NCBI GenBank assembly: GCA_033557685.1
Contig: JAWQRN010000472.1
Location: forward strand, 1-29,160
Length of the DNA: 29,160 nucleotides
Source: Sperchopsis tessellata
Taxonomy: Eukaryota; Arthropoda; Insecta; Coleoptera; Hydrophilidae
Direction of reading: 5' to 3'
Shown here: piece after piece, positions 28,240-29,160 of the stretch
Layout of the letters: the number at the start of each line of letters is the position of its first letter
Position numbering within the stretch: position 1 is the first letter of the stretch
Notes under the pieces: model-generated
What the model saw: only the letters and a program-made list of their open reading frames with translations
What the model was told of the DNA's origin: nothing
Databases searched by the model: none
Position numbers and translations under genes: made by a program

Positions 28240-29160
28240 TAATATTTGCGAAAATCGAAATTGTAGTACTCTCGTATCCTCTATATGGGCAGAAATCATC
28301 AAAAAAATATCTCTAATTCTTACATTGTTACATATGAACCATGGCTCAGTGATTTTGTTGGTAAAATTAACAGCATGTTATGTTAGTCCATCAACACATG
28401 TAGAAATTTATAGCAATAGTAAACACATATTAACCGAGCCATTTTCATTCAGAGAACTTTGTAGAGCCTTAAAATTTAAAAAAAGTCACTGCACCTGTGG
28501 AAGATAATATATATTATACTCAACTATTCCAATTGCCACATATAATAAAAATTAAGTTATTAAACATTTTGAATAATATTTGGAAATCTGGGCAATATCC
28601 TAAGGCTTTTTCCGAGTACTAGCAATATTGAAACAAAACAAAAAACCAAACACTGCATAATCATATAGACCAATATCTCTCTCCTCATGTGTGTTGAAAG
28701 TACATGAGATACTAATTAAATTTAGATTATAATAGTGTCTAGAACATCAAGCTAAATTACCTGAATCGCAGTATGGATTTAGGAAGGGACGATCAACTTT
28801 GGATAGTATCTGTAAGCTGGCCTTAGACATTTACTCAGCTTTCACTAGGATAAGTCAATTGCTGCACTTTTCTTAGATATTCAACGTGCATACGATAGTG
28901 TTCAAGTGCATATCCTAATGAACATACTAAGACAAATCGGAACACCTTACAAGTGCATTGATAATATCATAAAACTATACTCTGATCACGAGATGTACGT
29001 TAGATATAACGACGGATTAATAGGCCCAAGAGAAAGTTCAACTGGACTACCACAAGGAGGAATATTAAGTCCGTTATTGTTCATTCTGTATGTCGCTAAC
29101 GTGGAGTATATTTTTAATAGTAATATAAAAATGCTACAATATGCTGATGACATTTATATA
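28240..29160 (+). mobile_element. LINE (Jockey/I/R1 group), RT domain running off the right edge
   Basis: Linker: YEPWLSDFVGKINSML near 28333, ILTEPFSFRELCRALKFKKS near 28427-28485. RT, with some frame changes: ISLSSCVLKVHE near 28674, LPESQYGFRKGRSTLDSICK at about 28758-28815, FLDIQRAYDSVQVHILMNIL at about 28872-28930, IDNIIKLYSDHEMYVRYNDG, SSTGLPQGGILSPLLFILYV at about 29036-29095, and MLQYADDIYI at 29131-29160. RT blocks 2 to 5, including both catalytic aspartates of YADD, are preserved, and from about 28868 to the edge the frame is open, so this copy is less decayed than most. The endonuclease is not visible. The remainder lies outside the window. Confidence 0.85.

Overview
The window looks like repeat-dense nuclear DNA from an insect. 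It is AT-rich, has no intact host gene that I can recognise, and is packed with decayed eukaryotic transposons whose mix (RTE, Jockey-group and R4/Dong LINEs, Penelope-like elements, a Ty3/gypsy remnant, hAT and Tc1/mariner-type DNA transposons, a tRNA-derived SINE) is typical of insects with large genomes. The order cannot be fixed from this sequence. No bacterial operon, CRISPR array, rRNA or functional tRNA gene was seen. Family names are my recognition of protein motifs, not search results.

Layout. 81-2965: an RTE-type LINE that appears to have been split by a Jockey-group LINE (about 1190-2728). 2978-4222: two Penelope-like (PLE) 3' ends joined head to head. 5311-5865: a foldback structure with a perfect 35-bp inverted repeat. 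6259-10260: a hAT C-terminus, a LINE endonuclease N-terminus, then two RTE-type LINE copies joined end to end near 7985. 11759-12067: a SINE with a perfect 13-bp target-site duplication. 12556-13285: a LINE fragment. 13468-13706: a palindromic element. 14507-16215: the 3' LTR and integrase of a minus-strand gypsy element. 16730-18542: two hAT relics. 18543-19435: a LINE 3' half with the longest open frame of the window. 19440-21775: a minus-strand R4/Dong LINE. 21769-22565: a third PLE 3' end. 23225-26069: a Tc1/mariner-type transposon with both termini, opened by an unclassified coding relic that is itself opened by an RTE 3' end. 27160-27960: a further PLE-like 3' region. 28240-29160: a LINE that runs off the right edge with its YADD motif intact.

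Nothing here works together as a pathway; the organising principle is serial insertion. The most interesting signals are the three-level nest at 23225-26069, the unassigned protein relic inside it, the head-to-head PLE pair, and hammerhead-ribozyme-like motifs that recur at five places in PLE-like or palindromic sequence. Nearly every transposon frame carries stops, frameshifts or lost catalytic residues, so I expect no autonomous element here, except that the right-edge LINE cannot be judged.
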